Shown here one piece after another: positions 42,999 to 53,872 of a stretch of 64,000 bases of DNA. A model generated the notes under the pieces. The model made no database searches. It had not been told where the DNA came from and saw nothing but the letters and a program-made list of their open reading frames with translations. Numbering within the stretch: position 1 is the first letter of the stretch; the number at the start of each line of letters is the position of its first letter. The position numbers were made by a program, and so were the translations under genes. Source of the stretch: Eunapius fragilis (Eukaryota; Porifera; Demospongiae; Spongillida; Spongillidae); NCBI GenBank assembly GCA_963681505.1, contig OY811974.1, forward strand, positions 9,092,686 to 9,156,685, written 5' to 3'.

Positions 42999-44370
42999 GA
43001 GGGGGGGGGGGGGGGGGGGGGGGGGGCACCGTTTAGGTTTAGGCAGTGCAGGGTCTAATAGGTTGAATAAGCATTTCCGACAACGAAAGTCACATCGCCT
43101 CCATTAAAGTAAGTATCATTTGCAGTACTGCTTTTATATGATGGGTGGGGCTGGTCGACCACAACCAATATATCGGTTGGATCATGGATATGCACTGCTT
43201 ACAACAAAAGCCATAGTGCGATTCCTCCCACAAAAAAACAAGGCCTTTGTTTTTTGTTGTTGCAAGTATATTGCCTTAACACAAACAGGGCGCGGGGGTT
43301 GTCGACCGCTGTACCGTTTAAGTTTAGGCAGTAAGAATAGAGCAGTATAGGATTGAATAGGTTAATTGGACAAGAACTAAGCCACAGGGCCATTACTCCT
43401 GCATTAAAGTGTTTTTTTTTCCAGATACTGCCTTGACGGAAACAGGGCTGGGCACCGTTTAGGTTTAGGCTGCACAGGGTCGAATAGATTGGATAAGCAC
43501 TCCTAACACCAAAAGCCACATCACCTGCATTAAAGTATTATTTGCAGTACTGCATTAATAAAAACGGGTGGGGCTGGTCGACCCGGCGCAACCTTTTTAG
43601 TTATATATAGGCAGTATATATTATAGGTTGGATCATGGATAAGCACTGCTTACTACAAAAGCCACAGCGCAATTTCTCCCAAATAATTTTCTTTGTTGTT
43701 GCAAGTATGATGCCTTAGCATAAACAGGGGGGGGGGGGGGGGGGGGGTTGTTGACGTTTAAGTTTAGCCAGTAAGTAGAACAATAGAGGAAAAAATAGGT
43801 TAATTGGACAAGCACTACTGATTTTGCCACATGGCAATTACTCCTGCATTTAAGCAAGTGTTTTTTTCTTTCAGATATTGCCTTAACATAAACAGGGCTG
43901 GGCACCGTTTAGGTTTAGGCAGTACAGGGTCGAATAGGTTGGATAAGCACTCCTAACAACGAAAGCCACATCGCCTGCATTAAAGTAAGTGCTGGCTAAA
44001 AATAAACAGCTACGGTGGGGCTGGTCGACCACAACCGTTTAGTTTAAGCAGTATATAGGTTGGATAATTGATATGCAACAAAAATTTCTCCCCAAATAAA
44101 ACTAGGCTTTTGTTTTTTGTTGTTGCAAGTGTAGTGCCTTACCATAAACATGGCGGGGGTGGTCGACAGCTGTACCGTTGATGTATGTAGAGCAGTAAAG
44201 GATTGAATATAGGTTGGACAAGCACTGATGAGAGCTAAAGTCATGCACAGCGCAATTTCTCCAGTATCAAATGCAAGTGATTTTTGCAATTACCTCCTCA
44301 ACATGAACAGGGCGGGGGTGCCGACGAAGCCGTTTAGGTTTAGGCAGTATGTAAAGCAGTAGGGCTGAAT
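42999..44370 (+). repeat. Complex tandem array, three-part unit of about 430-450 bp
   Basis: Sub-units of about 140 bp share CCGTTTAGGTTTAGGCAGT, GGTTGGATAAGCACT and CCTGCATTAAAGT but differ in linkers: TGGGGCTGGTCGACC, then CAGGGCGGGGGTTGTCGAC, then CAGGGCTGGGCACC. The three alternate in order; the motif GTTGGATCATGGATA recurs at about 43,178 and 43,625, and a decayed form at about 44,052. G-runs of about 26 (42,999-43,026) and about 20 bases (43,728-43,747) lie in linkers. Noncoding. Confidence 0.85.
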
Positions 44371-45381
44371 ACTGAGCTTGGTTTCAATTGCTAGCATTCT
44401 AATAAACCACGGCTCAATTTTGCCTGCATCGGAACTTTCCTGCACTATAGTGGTTTTTTTTTATCCTTCGATAATGATTTCATGTGCTTAAATATTCATA
44501 GTTGTGGTGCTTGCTACAAATTACATTGCGGTTTGAAAAGCGCGGGGCGCGCGCATTTGCCTTAACTTAAACGCTGCCCTAACCTAAACTATACAGATGC
44601 CACATCTTGTGACACGATGTTGATGAGGTACTCCATCACACACTGCATTGTAGCTATGCAATTGCATCTCTTATACGTAGGCACATGTTATTCTGTGCGT
44701 GCAATTGTGCATGGATGCAAGCCGGAAGGAGACTGACTGAATCCTGCCGCATTTATACAAGCCTAGTGCATGTAATGAAGATGATGTTAACTAGGTGAAT
44801 GGCATTAAGAGCTAAAGGTTATCAAGTCATGCAGCATTTATACTGGCATTCAATGTTCAGCTGATGTTGTTTAGGCAGCAAGACTGAATCAGATGTATTA
44901 ATTGATAACTAACCTTTACAGTGAGTGCATAAACGTTTCAAGGTGTCAGGTGTGAAACCTGGTAGGTCGTTGACAACTATCGGAAGTTTCGTTAGAAACT
45001 TCCATATAGGATTTGACCCCGACTATGAATGTCATTAAAAAAACGCGACCCGTCTGTAACAACACTCCCGACGATCGGATCGTGTAGCTTGTTTTAGCAA
45101 TCGATCTAGAAGTCAAAAATGAGTAGTTTCGTTTTTGTTTCATGTCGCTGAACCGCGTGGTTGTTGAGAACAAGAGTGTACTGCCCGTCCTCGTACCCAG
45201 TCTCGGAACAAGGGGCGGGTCGTCTTCTTCTCCTCCTCCTTCTTGCCCACGCATAACTCAGGACAGGAACATTTCTAAGCGATGAAAATTTCACCAATAG
45301 CTTCAGAATCGGCTGGAGGACTCGCTTTTATATAATATAATACTTTGATAAACAATCGACTATCAGCCTCCTATGTCTTGT
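44371..45381. other. No gene recognised
   Basis: Includes CTAACCTAAACTATACA at about 44,577, a relic of the preceding array (another at 47,769). An Arg-rich/Glu-rich stretch at 45,180-45,260 is open in two minus-strand frames but has no domain. Confidence 0.4.
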
Positions 45382-45514
45382 TAGTCTCGTACCCAGACCG
45401 TCTATGACGTAAGCGATTATCGCTGTAAACACTACGTCCATACGTATGGACGTAGTGATTATACTGTTTACAGCGATAATCGCTTACGTCATAGACGGTC
45501 TGGGTACGAGACTA
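45382..45514. mobile_element. 133-bp perfect-palindrome MITE with 9-bp target duplication
   Basis: TAGTCTCGTACCCAGACCG and its exact inverse form the ends, and pairing runs to a short centre (CCATACGTATGG). ATGTCTTGT flanks both sides (45,373-45,381 and 45,515-45,523). A 9-bp duplication with long terminal repeats is typical of MULE-type elements. No coding capacity. Confidence 0.93.
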
Positions 45515-45554
45515 ATGTCTTGTATAATTAAATGGGTATGAAAAAAATAAAGAA

Positions 45555-45841
45555 AACAAGTAAATAAAAACATTCTCTACGAGAAAGTTGGTGGGATATA
45601 GGATTTGATTATGACATTGGTGGTGTAAAAAGCAAGGAAACAAGGTCTTATCAGAAGGGAAAATGTCATAGTCCTATATTTAGCACACAAACAACACATG
45701 CCCTAGAAATGTGCTAAATATAGGACTATGACATTTTCCCTTCTGATAAGACCTTGTTTCCTTGCTTTTTACACCACCAATGTCATAATCAAATCCTGTA
45801 TCCCACCAACTTTCTCGTAGAGAATGTTTTTATTTACTTGT
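45555..45841. mobile_element. FB1 fold-back MITE, complete copy
   Basis: A 287-bp hairpin from AACAAGTAAATAAAAACATT to its inverse. Inner arms pair AATGTCATAGTCCTATATTT with its complement around AACACATGCCC. Both arms share the private insert TTATGACATTGG, again showing arms matched within the element. Only 40 bp separate it from the MULE-type MITE. Confidence 0.93.
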
Positions 45842-48440
45842 AGTGATGGAAATGGAAATGTTTTGATTTTCTAATGCTGTGGGGTACATAGTGCCTGATT
45901 CACCTGATAAAGATCAAGTAAAAACCTTTACACCTGCAATGTATAGTACACATTATTGTGCCTCTCCAGCCTTGCAGAGGTCCAAGCTTGATCCATACAA
46001 TACTTCATCACAGGGGATTTAGTTGTCATGCAGGGTGAGCCTAACTATAGCGAGTTGATTGATGAATGTCATCTTATTTAAGCTATCCATGCACCCAGTA
46101 GCTTTTCCATCAATGTGGAACATACATAGGTGTCTTCTTGTACCTTCTGTCCGCCAGAACCAATGGCAGTAGAAATGGAGAGCTATCTCAACCCCCTTTG
46201 AGGTTTCTTGCCTCTGACCTCTCCCTGGAGATATAGTTTGTAGTAGAAGCCTTACGCGCCATTTACGTGTATGCATGTATAAGCAAAGTTGTTTTATTTT
46301 TTTCGTAGTTGATTTTTATGGTTGTTGTGCAGCTAGGGCCATATAAATGATTGCTAGGCCAGCTGTGATTCTTGTTCTGCACTCACTGTAATCTCTGACT
46401 CCACCAATGAATGCTTCCTATTTTGATCACTGGTCACTTAATAGATTTAAATTCTCAGGTAGTTAATCCCTAACACTCATGAGACCTTCATTATAGTGTT
46501 GTCATGCTGACTGATGCGGTTGGTAAGGCTGCATGGTGGATAATCCCGAACAGACATGCATGTAATGAAGAGTCAAGCTATTCTTTGACTAGGTTTGTGC
46601 CATTGTCAAGATCTAGGGACTCAGATGCCATAAACATATCAGAACATCCAGCTATAGCTGTTTTTGACTTCAAGCCCTGATGTTCCTGGAACATTCACTC
46701 TGCTACAATGTTTAAAACCAAGCTAGGTATCTAGGGGGTAATAGTGCTGTGTCATAACAATAGGGATATATAATATGCAACTGCAAATACATTTGCTTGA
46801 TGCAGCTCCAGAGACTGCCTATACCTTTCTATAAGCATAAACAAAGAGAGGGCTCAATGAATACTGTTAGAATTGACATGAAAGTTTGTCACCTGCACGA
46901 TGTATGCGAGTGCATCGTGCAGATTGACAAGAGCATTAAATGGTGGAGGTGTGAAATACTGCTATTGTACTTTTAAGGCTTAATAGCACGCCCTTAATAA
47001 ATTAGCTGGCCTGGTGAACCACTCCTTTCCACTAGCTTGCTTCAATTGAGGGCATGAAGTGTTACACAACCAGTGTATAAGCATAGCATCATATTTACTG
47101 GTCAATATGCATTAGCATCTTACTCTTATGTTTTAGGTACTAACTACTAGCATTTGAAGTCATTGCTTGCAGGAGCTGCACTATTAGCTGGGCTTTGGGG
47201 ATACATGGCTTCATCCTCCTCAGAGTGAAATGCCACACCATGCAAGGCCTGAATACTTGAATACGGTGTCCTTTTTGCTTGCTCTCTTATAAAACATGCA
47301 GCTGAACGTGTTGGCAATGGTACTCCATTGTACGAGTCATGATTATTCATAGAAAACAGGCAGCCCTTTCAGGCCGAAAATAGCCGGCCGCGCTTAGTGG
47401 ATGACATAAACCAACTACTTGAAGCTTTCACATTGCCTGTATGTGGAAAAATTGGCAGCTACGTGCAAGTCGCGCATCTTTCACACCTATTCGATCGTGC
47501 CGTACCTCATATGATGCCTATAAAAACGTGGCGCGTGTATTAATTGGAAAGCATAATTTATCATTTCAGGTGTGTGTGTCTTGAAGCCAGATGATTGCTG
47601 GTACTACTGCATATGTTTATAAAAACACCAAATGTAAGCAACTTGCAAGGCACATCGTTGAACATATGATGTCGATAATGAGGCTAACCGCCATGATTTC
47701 TACACCATATACCGTAACGTTCTAATTATCAAACTAAATGTCCATGCAGCCGCAAACAACCGTGACTTAAACCCTGCCCTAACCAAAACTATACATCATC
47801 CGTGCCATGGATTGGTGTGTCCCAGCAAGATGTACATGTTTGTTAATCGATTCCTCTCTGCTCAATTTTTCAGAGTTTAAAACAAACCTAGCAAGCATGG
47901 TCTGAAATTTAGATCTGTGAAGGAATTTACCGCTCCGCACTGCATGTGACTGGTTTTGATTTTTAATGGCTCGATTACGCAGTCAAAGCGACTACACAGC
48001 ATGGTATACTACGCAACATGAATTTACAGCATGAAAGCTCATCTATAAAGTACTAAGGCTACACATGACTAGCGTAGACTGCATACGAAGCATGTAAAAC
48101 TACTTGAGCATCATGAAGTCACACATTTAATTTGTTCTGTTGTCCATAATCTCTTTCTCAGGTAGATCCATCCCCTCATCAGCAGCTGATATGCCAGATT
48201 GAAAAGGGGAGGAAATGCGTCAAGCAGATCACGTGATAATTACATGAACAAAGATCATCATGCTGCACTTACGCATCATAATGACATATAAAATAAGGGG
48301 AAGGTTAACGCTTCATGCATGACTTGTTCTAACCATAACTTCCGAACGATTATAGTTACCGGCTAGTTACAGCATGCACCAATTTGCTATTGCACTTTTT
48401 ATTAATGTCATTTAGGGCCCATCCCCCTGGCTCACGCGTG
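45842..48440. other. Mostly no gene recognised
   Basis: About 2.6 kb without clear genes or repeats, except the C-terminal-like segment at 47,147. Open frames elsewhere are short and without domains. Confidence 0.45.
47147..47350 (-). CDS. Possible C-terminal exon of an unknown protein
   Basis: The minus-strand frame ends YPQSPANSAAPASNDFKC and includes REQAKRTPYSSIQALHG and FHSEEDEAMYPQ. Its composition (Ser, Pro, Glu, Tyr) resembles the cytoplasmic tail of a receptor rather than random sequence. An acceptor-like ACACGTTCAG lies inside near 47,303. No upstream exon was found, so function is unknown. Confidence 0.3.
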   Translation of the reverse strand: MNNHDSYNGVPLPTRSAACFIREQAKRTPYSSIQALHGVAFHSEEDEAMYPQSPANSAAPASNDFKC

Positions 48441-48834
48441 CCAGCAGCTTACAGGATCTAGGACCCACAATAGGCACACCTTCCGATAGCAGCAATGCTT
48501 GAGGGAGCCAGGGGGGAACTTCTGTATACGGTTACTAAGGGTTACCCCTGGGTGTTCAAAATCCTTTTGCATGCAGTAGAGTTAAAACCGCTTCATGCAC
48601 ATGTAGAAGAGCCTTGTCACTGTAGATTTATCTGTTCGTTCATTTCTACTTCCTGATTTATACGTATCCGTACGTTGAGACCTAAAAATACAACGTGCCA
48701 TAGAGAACTGATGTGCTGCAAATAGTAAGTTGATCGATCGGATGTTATAGCGATTCAAACGGGAGCCTTTATACTATGTTTTTTAAAGCGATGCGAAACT
48801 TTCCCGTAAACTGTCCCAGTAATAATACATTATT

Positions 48835-49392
48835 TCATTTACCAGCATTAACTCCTGCAGGAAGAATTCTGTATGATAGATCACGAATCTCAGCAATGGC
48901 AGCCGGGGTCCAAGGACTACCAGCATAGACAATGACAGTTCCGGCAAAACGACGGGTTGGTTGCGTTTCTTTAAATACGCTCCTTCCCACAGTCAACGTC
49001 ACATCACGTCCATCGGCGACAAGTGTAATCCTGGTAGGGACATTAAGACGTAATATGTCGTGAGGAGTTTCAATGCTCCAGCCATGGTTACGAGAATCGC
49101 CAATCGTGCAGCGTATTCGAGTGCGATCAAAAAGCCAAAAAGCCGGAGTCCGAGTACCAAATTCACAGCATTCTCTGCCGGTAGTGAAATGCAGAATATT
49201 GGCCATACCGCTCACAACATCGGTGGGTAAAATTTCAAATGAAAGATTATAGTTTCCAGTAGTTCCTTGGATACGGCCAATTTCGTTGTTACGTGATAGT
49301 ATTGGGTGAGCAGGAATAAGAGCAGGAGCATTTGTACGAGGAGGTGCAGGAGCATTTGTCGGAGGAGGTGTAGGACAATTATTCGTTAGCAT
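48835..49392 (-). CDS. LamG/jelly-roll-like domain protein, copy 1 (exon)
   Basis: A 185-residue frame begins MLTNNCPTPPPTNAPAPPRT, a Pro/Thr linker. A compact domain follows with LSFEILPTDVVSG, ILHFTTGRECCEFG, FWLFDRTRIRCTIGDS, LNVPTRITLVADG and VTLTVG, then VIVYAGSPW and a last strand IRDLSYRIL. The pattern of short strands with NILHFTTG and a Cys pair fits a concanavalin A/LamG-type sandwich, a fold that binds glycans or proteins outside the cell. A good acceptor (TCTTTTTACAG) lies just before the ATG, so this may be an internal exon whose first exon is not identified. The terminal GGTAAATGA could be a stop or a donor. Copy 1 has 12 more linker residues than copy 2. Confidence 0.7.
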   Translation of the reverse strand: MLTNNCPTPPPTNAPAPPRTNAPALIPAHPILSRNNEIGRIQGTTGNYNLSFEILPTDVVSGMANILHFTTGRECCEFGTRTPAFWLFDRTRIRCTIGDSRNHGWSIETPHDILRLNVPTRITLVADGRDVTLTVGRSVFKETQPTRRFAGTVIVYAGSPWTPAAIAEIRDLSYRILPAGVNAGK

Positions 49393-49508
49393 GGCTGTAA
49401 AAAGATGCAAAGTGTTTGTGCGTGTGTGTGTGCATGAGTGTATGACGTTAACAGACGAAGAACATGTAATGTTATTACGCATACATGCACACGCCCGCTC
49501 TCACCCCC

Positions 49509-49541
<33 letters not shown>

Positions 49542-49602
49542 CCGGGACCTTTGACATTTCAAGCCGCAATTTTTAACGGCGTGTAATCCGTTAAGAAGAC
49601 AA

Positions 49603-49858
49603 ATAAATAAAACCTTCTCTATGAGAAAGGTAGTGGGATATAGGATTTGAAGGCAATGGTGGTGTAAAAAGCAAGAAAACAAGGGTCTGTAATAGAAAGG
49701 ATATATGTCATAGTCCTATATTTAGGACACGAACATATAATATGCTACAAACGGGCTAAATACATGCAGCACTATGACAGTTTCCGTTACTATTACATAC
49801 CATTGTTTCCTTGCTTTTTACACCACCATTGCCTTCAAATCCTATATCCGACTAACTA
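49603..49858. mobile_element. FB1 MITE, decayed (duplication unit 1)
   Basis: The left end ATAAAACCTTCTCTATGAG and GTAGTGGGATATAGGATTTG match FB1. The inner hairpin is degraded (ATATATGTCATAGTCC against ACTATGACAG), and the right end is replaced by CCGACTAACTATC. It is much less regular than its sister in unit 2. Confidence 0.75.
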
Positions 49859-50345
49859 TCAGATGGGACAGGGTATGGACGATGGGGACGAGTGTTTTTG
49901 TTCTCCGCTAGACGTGAGTGACGTTTTAAATGAATTCATTCAGCAGCCAGCAGGATCCAGGACCCACAATATGCATCCCTTCCGATAGCAGCAATGCTTG
50001 AGGGAGCCAGGGGGGAACTTCGGTATACGATTACGAAGGGTTACCCCAGGGTGTTCAAAATCCTTTTGCATGCAGTAGAGTTGAAACAGCTTCATGCATA
50101 TGTAGAAGAGCCTTGTCACTGTAGATTTATCTGTTCGTTCATTTCTACTTCCTGATTTATACGTATCCGTACGTTGAGACCTAAAAATACAACGTGCCAT
50201 AGAGAACTTATGTGTGATAGGATGTGCTGCAATTAGAAAGTTGATCGATCGGATGTTATAGCGATTCAAACGGGAGCTTTTATACTATGTTATTTAAAGC
50301 GATGCGAAACTTTCCCGTAAACTGTCCCAGTAATTATACATTATT
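49859..50345. other. Spacer of the tandem duplication
   Basis: Noncoding leader of the second unit; matches 48,440-48,834. Contains GATCGATCGGATGTTATAGC in both copies. I looked here for a signal-peptide exon for copy 1 and found none. Confidence 0.45.
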
Positions 50346-50867
50346 TCATTTACCAGCATTAACTCCTGCAGGAAGAATTCTGTATGATAGATCACGAATC
50401 TCAGCAATGGCAGCCGGGGTCCAAGGACTACCAGCATAGACAATGACAGTTCCGGCAAAACGACGGGTTGGTTGCGTTTCTTTAAATACGCTCCTTCCCA
50501 CAGTCAACGTCACATCACGTCCATCGGCGACAAGTGTAATCCTGGTAGGGACATTAAGACGTAATATGTCGTGAGGAGTTTCAATGCTCCAGCCATGGTT
50601 ACGAGAATCGCCAATCGTGCAGCGTATTCGAGTGCGATCAAAAAGCCAAAAAGCCGGAGTCCGAGTACCAAATTCACAGCATTCTCTGCCGGTAGTGAAA
50701 TGCAGAATATTGGCCATACCGCTCACAACATCGGTGGGTAAAATTTCAAATGAAAGATTATAGTTTCCAGTAGTTCCTTGGATACGGCCAATTTCGTTGT
50801 TACGTGATAGTATTGGGTGAGCAGGAATATTTGTAGGAGGAGGTGTAGGACAATTATTCGTTAGCAT
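50346..50867 (-). CDS. LamG/jelly-roll-like domain protein, copy 2 (exon)
   Basis: A 173-residue frame has an identical domain but a shorter Pro/Thr linker (TPPPTNIPAHPILSRNNEIG). The acceptor and the terminal GGTAAATGA are conserved. The lack of change in the domain and the in-frame 36-bp difference in the linker suggest a young duplication, perhaps with constraint on the domain. Role inferred only from the fold: extracellular recognition or adhesion. Confidence 0.7.
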   Translation of the reverse strand: MLTNNCPTPPPTNIPAHPILSRNNEIGRIQGTTGNYNLSFEILPTDVVSGMANILHFTTGRECCEFGTRTPAFWLFDRTRIRCTIGDSRNHGWSIETPHDILRLNVPTRITLVADGRDVTLTVGRSVFKETQPTRRFAGTVIVYAGSPWTPAAIAEIRDLSYRILPAGVNAGK

Positions 50868-51073
50868 GGCTGTAAAAAGATGCAAAGTGTTTGTGCGTGT
50901 GTGTGTGTGCATGAGTGTTTGATGTTAATAGACGAAGAACATGTAATGTTATTACGCATACATGCACACGCCCACTCTCAACCCCCCCCCCCCCCCCTCA
51001 CACACACACACTCCCGGGACCTTTGACATTTTAAGCCGCAATTTTTAACGGCGTGTCATCCGTTAAGGAGACA

Positions 51074-51338
51074 TATAAAAAAAATACCTTCTCTATGAGA
51101 AAGGTAGTGGGATATAGGATTTGAAGGCAATGGTGGTGTAAAAAGCAAGGAAACAAGGGTCTGTAATAGTAAGGAAAAATGACATAGTCCTATATTTAGC
51201 ACACGAACATAGTATATGCTATAAACGGGCTAAATATAGGACTATGACATTTTCCCTTACTATTACAGACCAATTTTTCCTTGCTTTTTACACCACTATT
51301 ACCTTCAAATCCTATATCCGACTAACTATCTCAAAATT
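51074..51338. mobile_element. FB1 MITE (duplication unit 2)
   Basis: A hairpin from ATACCTTCTCTATGAG; inner arms AATGACATAGTCCTATATTT and AAATATAGGACTATGACATT pair well. The right end is again CCGACTAACTATC instead of the usual CCACCAACTTTC, as in unit 1. Confidence 0.82.
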
Positions 51339-51436
51339 TAGATGGGACAGGGTATGGACGATGGGGACGAGTGTTTTCGTTCTCCGCTAGACGTGAGTGA
51401 CGTTTTAAATGAATTCATGATACTGCAGGATTCCTA

Positions 51437-52085
51437 TAGAGCTCTTTCACGGTCACATGACAAAAAGCAATTAATCACGTAAATGTAATGACGTTATCGT
51501 GTCCGCCATATTGGTGCTCGGCTGAAATGGGAGTCTGCGTTGTCGACCAGTATTTTACCAATTCTACGGTAGGCAAGAGCACAAGATTGTACAGGATACC
51601 TAAAGTAAGAGCCCAGTATGGTGAATATGAGCTAGAATTGTCACAGAGACGAAGGAACGGCTTCCTGGCTGCAATCGGTCGTAAAGACTCGGCGTCACTT
51701 CATAACGCTCGGATATGTTCCCTGCACTTCATCAAGGGCAAACCAGCACAGTCACTGTATACTGAATTAGACCCAGATTGGCTGCCTTCACTGAATCTTC
51801 CGGGTATATGTAAGAAAAGCCCAAGTAACAGCGACATTGAACGGCTCCGAGAACGGCTCCTTAGGTACTCGAACGAAGTCAGATGAGAACGGATCTAACC
51901 CACCAATGCTTTCGATATATCGAGTCTTTGCATCTGGAGGCAAGCTATCTGCATACAAAGACAGCTTTGACATGCTTTACTTTTAAAAGAGCGGAATACC
52001 CGAGCACCAATATGGCGGATAATTGATTACGTCAACTAATATATCACATGATTGCTGCTACGGATCACGCGATGAAAGAGCTCTA
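51437..52085. mobile_element. 649-bp DNA transposon with TAGAGCTCTTTCA ends and a THAP ORF
   Basis: Terminal inverted repeats are TAGAGCTCTTTCA, with an imperfect match inward that includes an exact block CCGCCATATTGGTGCTCG at 51,502-51,519 and, inverted, at about 51,999-52,016. TA lies at both outer edges (51,435-51,436 and 52,086-52,087), a possible 2-bp duplication. Size and a THAP-only ORF fit an internally deleted derivative of a THAP-transposase element. Confidence 0.8.
51527..51886 (+). CDS. THAP-domain DNA-binding protein, second Cys missing
   Basis: From the ATG at 51,527 a 119-residue protein starts MGVCVVDQYFTNS. It continues with RLYRIPK, RRRNGFLAAIGRKD, ARICSLHFIKGKPA and DPDWLPSLNLP, the order of a THAP zinc finger (C-x(2-4)-C...C-x2-H and the closing AVPTIF-like Pro motif). 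The first Cys (C4) and the late C-x2-H are present, but the second Cys, expected within five residues of C4, is Tyr or absent, so zinc binding is doubtful. A short basic helix (DIERLRERLLRY) follows. I prefer this start because an earlier ATG (51,488) lies within the transposon's inverted repeat. Confidence 0.75.
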   Translation: MGVCVVDQYFTNSTVGKSTRLYRIPKVRAQYGEYELELSQRRRNGFLAAIGRKDSASLHNARICSLHFIKGKPAQSLYTELDPDWLPSLNLPGICKKSPSNSDIERLRERLLRYSNEVR

Positions 52086-52087
52086 TA

Positions 52088-53599
52088 TGGGCGTAGGTTC
52101 TGATCACACTTCACGTATGCATGCATGTTTATATCACTCGTGCGTTACGACGGATCCATTTTAACTGAGCACTAATGCGGATATACACTTACCGACGTGA
52201 AATGTTATATATACTTGGCTGCACAATATGCCGATATAACCAATTTCGCATTTACCTTCTGTATCACCGATAGGGTGGACGCCTTATTCTGCTTTATCTG
52301 CTTCTGCATCGCCAGTTGTGAAGAGCTTGTTCGCGGTCACACAGATCGTGGACAGTACCAAGTACAATGCGATTGTCCAGTGCAGCGAAGCGTACGACTT
52401 CATTTACTAGAGATTATTGCGACTGCGCATGAACCAGGTATTTTTATTTATACTCACGATTATAGCCTTTAACCAATTAAGGCCTTTATTTTGTTTGTAA
52501 TGTAGTGGTTTTTGATGTTGAATGTGGTCACAAAAAATGTTTTGTGGCACGAAGGGGTAATCCAACGATACCCGCTGAGGCCTTGTTCACGAAGGATTTC
52601 AAATTGGTAAAATCTTTCTGTTGTTTGTGGTCGCTTCCCCCCAAAATACCTTGGTAGCTGTAACTATTTGACGCAAGTTTGTGGCTACAGGATAATCGAT
52701 TAAGGTTTTTCCTAGATGAAAACTTGCATTGATAGCTACGCTCAGTAGCTTTTGCTCAATACAAGTTCAGTAGAAAAACGAATTAGAATACGTGGAATGA
52801 ATTAAGACTCGGTATCAGAAAATAGCCTACCAACCACATTATAAGAAGCATCTTGGAAGTAACAATGGGTCAGCCTTTTAGCAGCCCTATTTTGGACTAT
52901 TTGCCCATGTCTGGTTATGACTGATGTTATCAAGTATTTATATTTTTTGAAGAGAGTATTGAATAGCCCAGCCGGATCTCACCAATGAAATCTGTTCGTA
53001 ATTGGATGGCCAATGATTAGTATATGGAGCATGAGGGCTAAACCTTTGATGCCAAAAGATGTATGGTCGTGCAAAATGTCCACTCCAGAAACCAACAGCA
53101 GCAACATCATAAACTCCGAGAAATTGTAATTGTGGCTCCAAACAAGGTATTGTGGTTGACTTCAAAGAGCAGGCCTGCATGCAGTATGGGTCACAGATAC
53201 TATAATGCAGACAATACACGAAAGGTGCATGCAAAGTCACTCCGACAGGGATGAAATCCATGGAATCGTTGAAGGCAATATAATTTATATCTGAAATTGA
53301 CTTAGAGGCTATGTGTGTGAACAGCGAGTTGTTGGGGGGGGGGGGGGGGAGGGGGGGGATCTGCCTTCGAAGAAGAGGTGAAGCGAAATCATCATTACAA
53401 ACATGCTATCGGAGTCTCGACAAAATATTGTGTCTTGATGAGAGAATAGAAAATGAATATACACGGCCATCGGAACGATAGAAACCTCCAGTTTGTGGTG
53501 AAATTAACATGAACGAAAACGCTATTTATAGCCCAGCCGTGTTTAGTAAACACCGGGGGGAAAATGAATGAACGTATTCAAATGACAACGATAACATTA
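52088..53599. other. Mostly no gene recognised
   Basis: At about 52,300-52,437 a frame with CEELVRGHTDRGQYQVQCDC ends at CCAG|GTATTT and might be an exon, but without support on either side. A G-run of about 17 plus 8 bases lies at 53,332-53,358. The remainder is noncoding by eye. Confidence 0.35.
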
Positions 53600-53872
53600 T
53601 CTAACGAGAACATTTGTACGGTTCAAGAATTGGATGCAAAGATGGTGTATAATGGAAGAGAACAAGGTTTATTGTAAGAAGAATGAGACAAAATATTCTA
53701 TATTAAGCACGCGTAAATGTATAACAGAACTAGAAGGAGTCAAAAAATGAGGTATTTGTCTCATTTTTCTTTTCGCCAAACCTTGTCCCTTCCATTGTAC
53801 ACCACCTTTGCCTCCAGTTCCTAAATCCCACCAACTTTCTAGTTTGAGAATGATTTTACTTTAAAACTTTTA
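53600..53872. mobile_element. FB1 MITE, old decayed copy
   Basis: Right arm CCACCTTTGCCTCCAG...CCCACCAACTTTCTAG is recognisable; the left arm (CTAACGAGAACATTTG) and hairpin (AATGAGACAAAATATTC against GGTATTTGTCTCATT) are degraded. Confidence 0.65.

Larger units (their letters stand above)
48440..51425 (-). repeat. Tandem duplication, unit about 1.49 kb, two copies
   Basis: Unit 1 (48,440-49,936) and unit 2 (49,937-51,425) share a leader block (GGATCTAGGACCCACAATA / GGATCCAGGACCCACAATA), the LamG-like exon, a C-run with ACACAC, an FB1 MITE and a tail (GGACGAGTGTTTT...GAATTCAT). The start of a third unit (GCAGGATTCC) touches the THAP transposon at 51,437. Confidence 0.92.

Noticed and set aside
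49386..49682. Minus-strand frame with Gly run upstream of LamG-like copy 1 as its first exon
   Set aside because: It crosses a C-run and an FB1 MITE end and has no signal peptide; not credible as coding.
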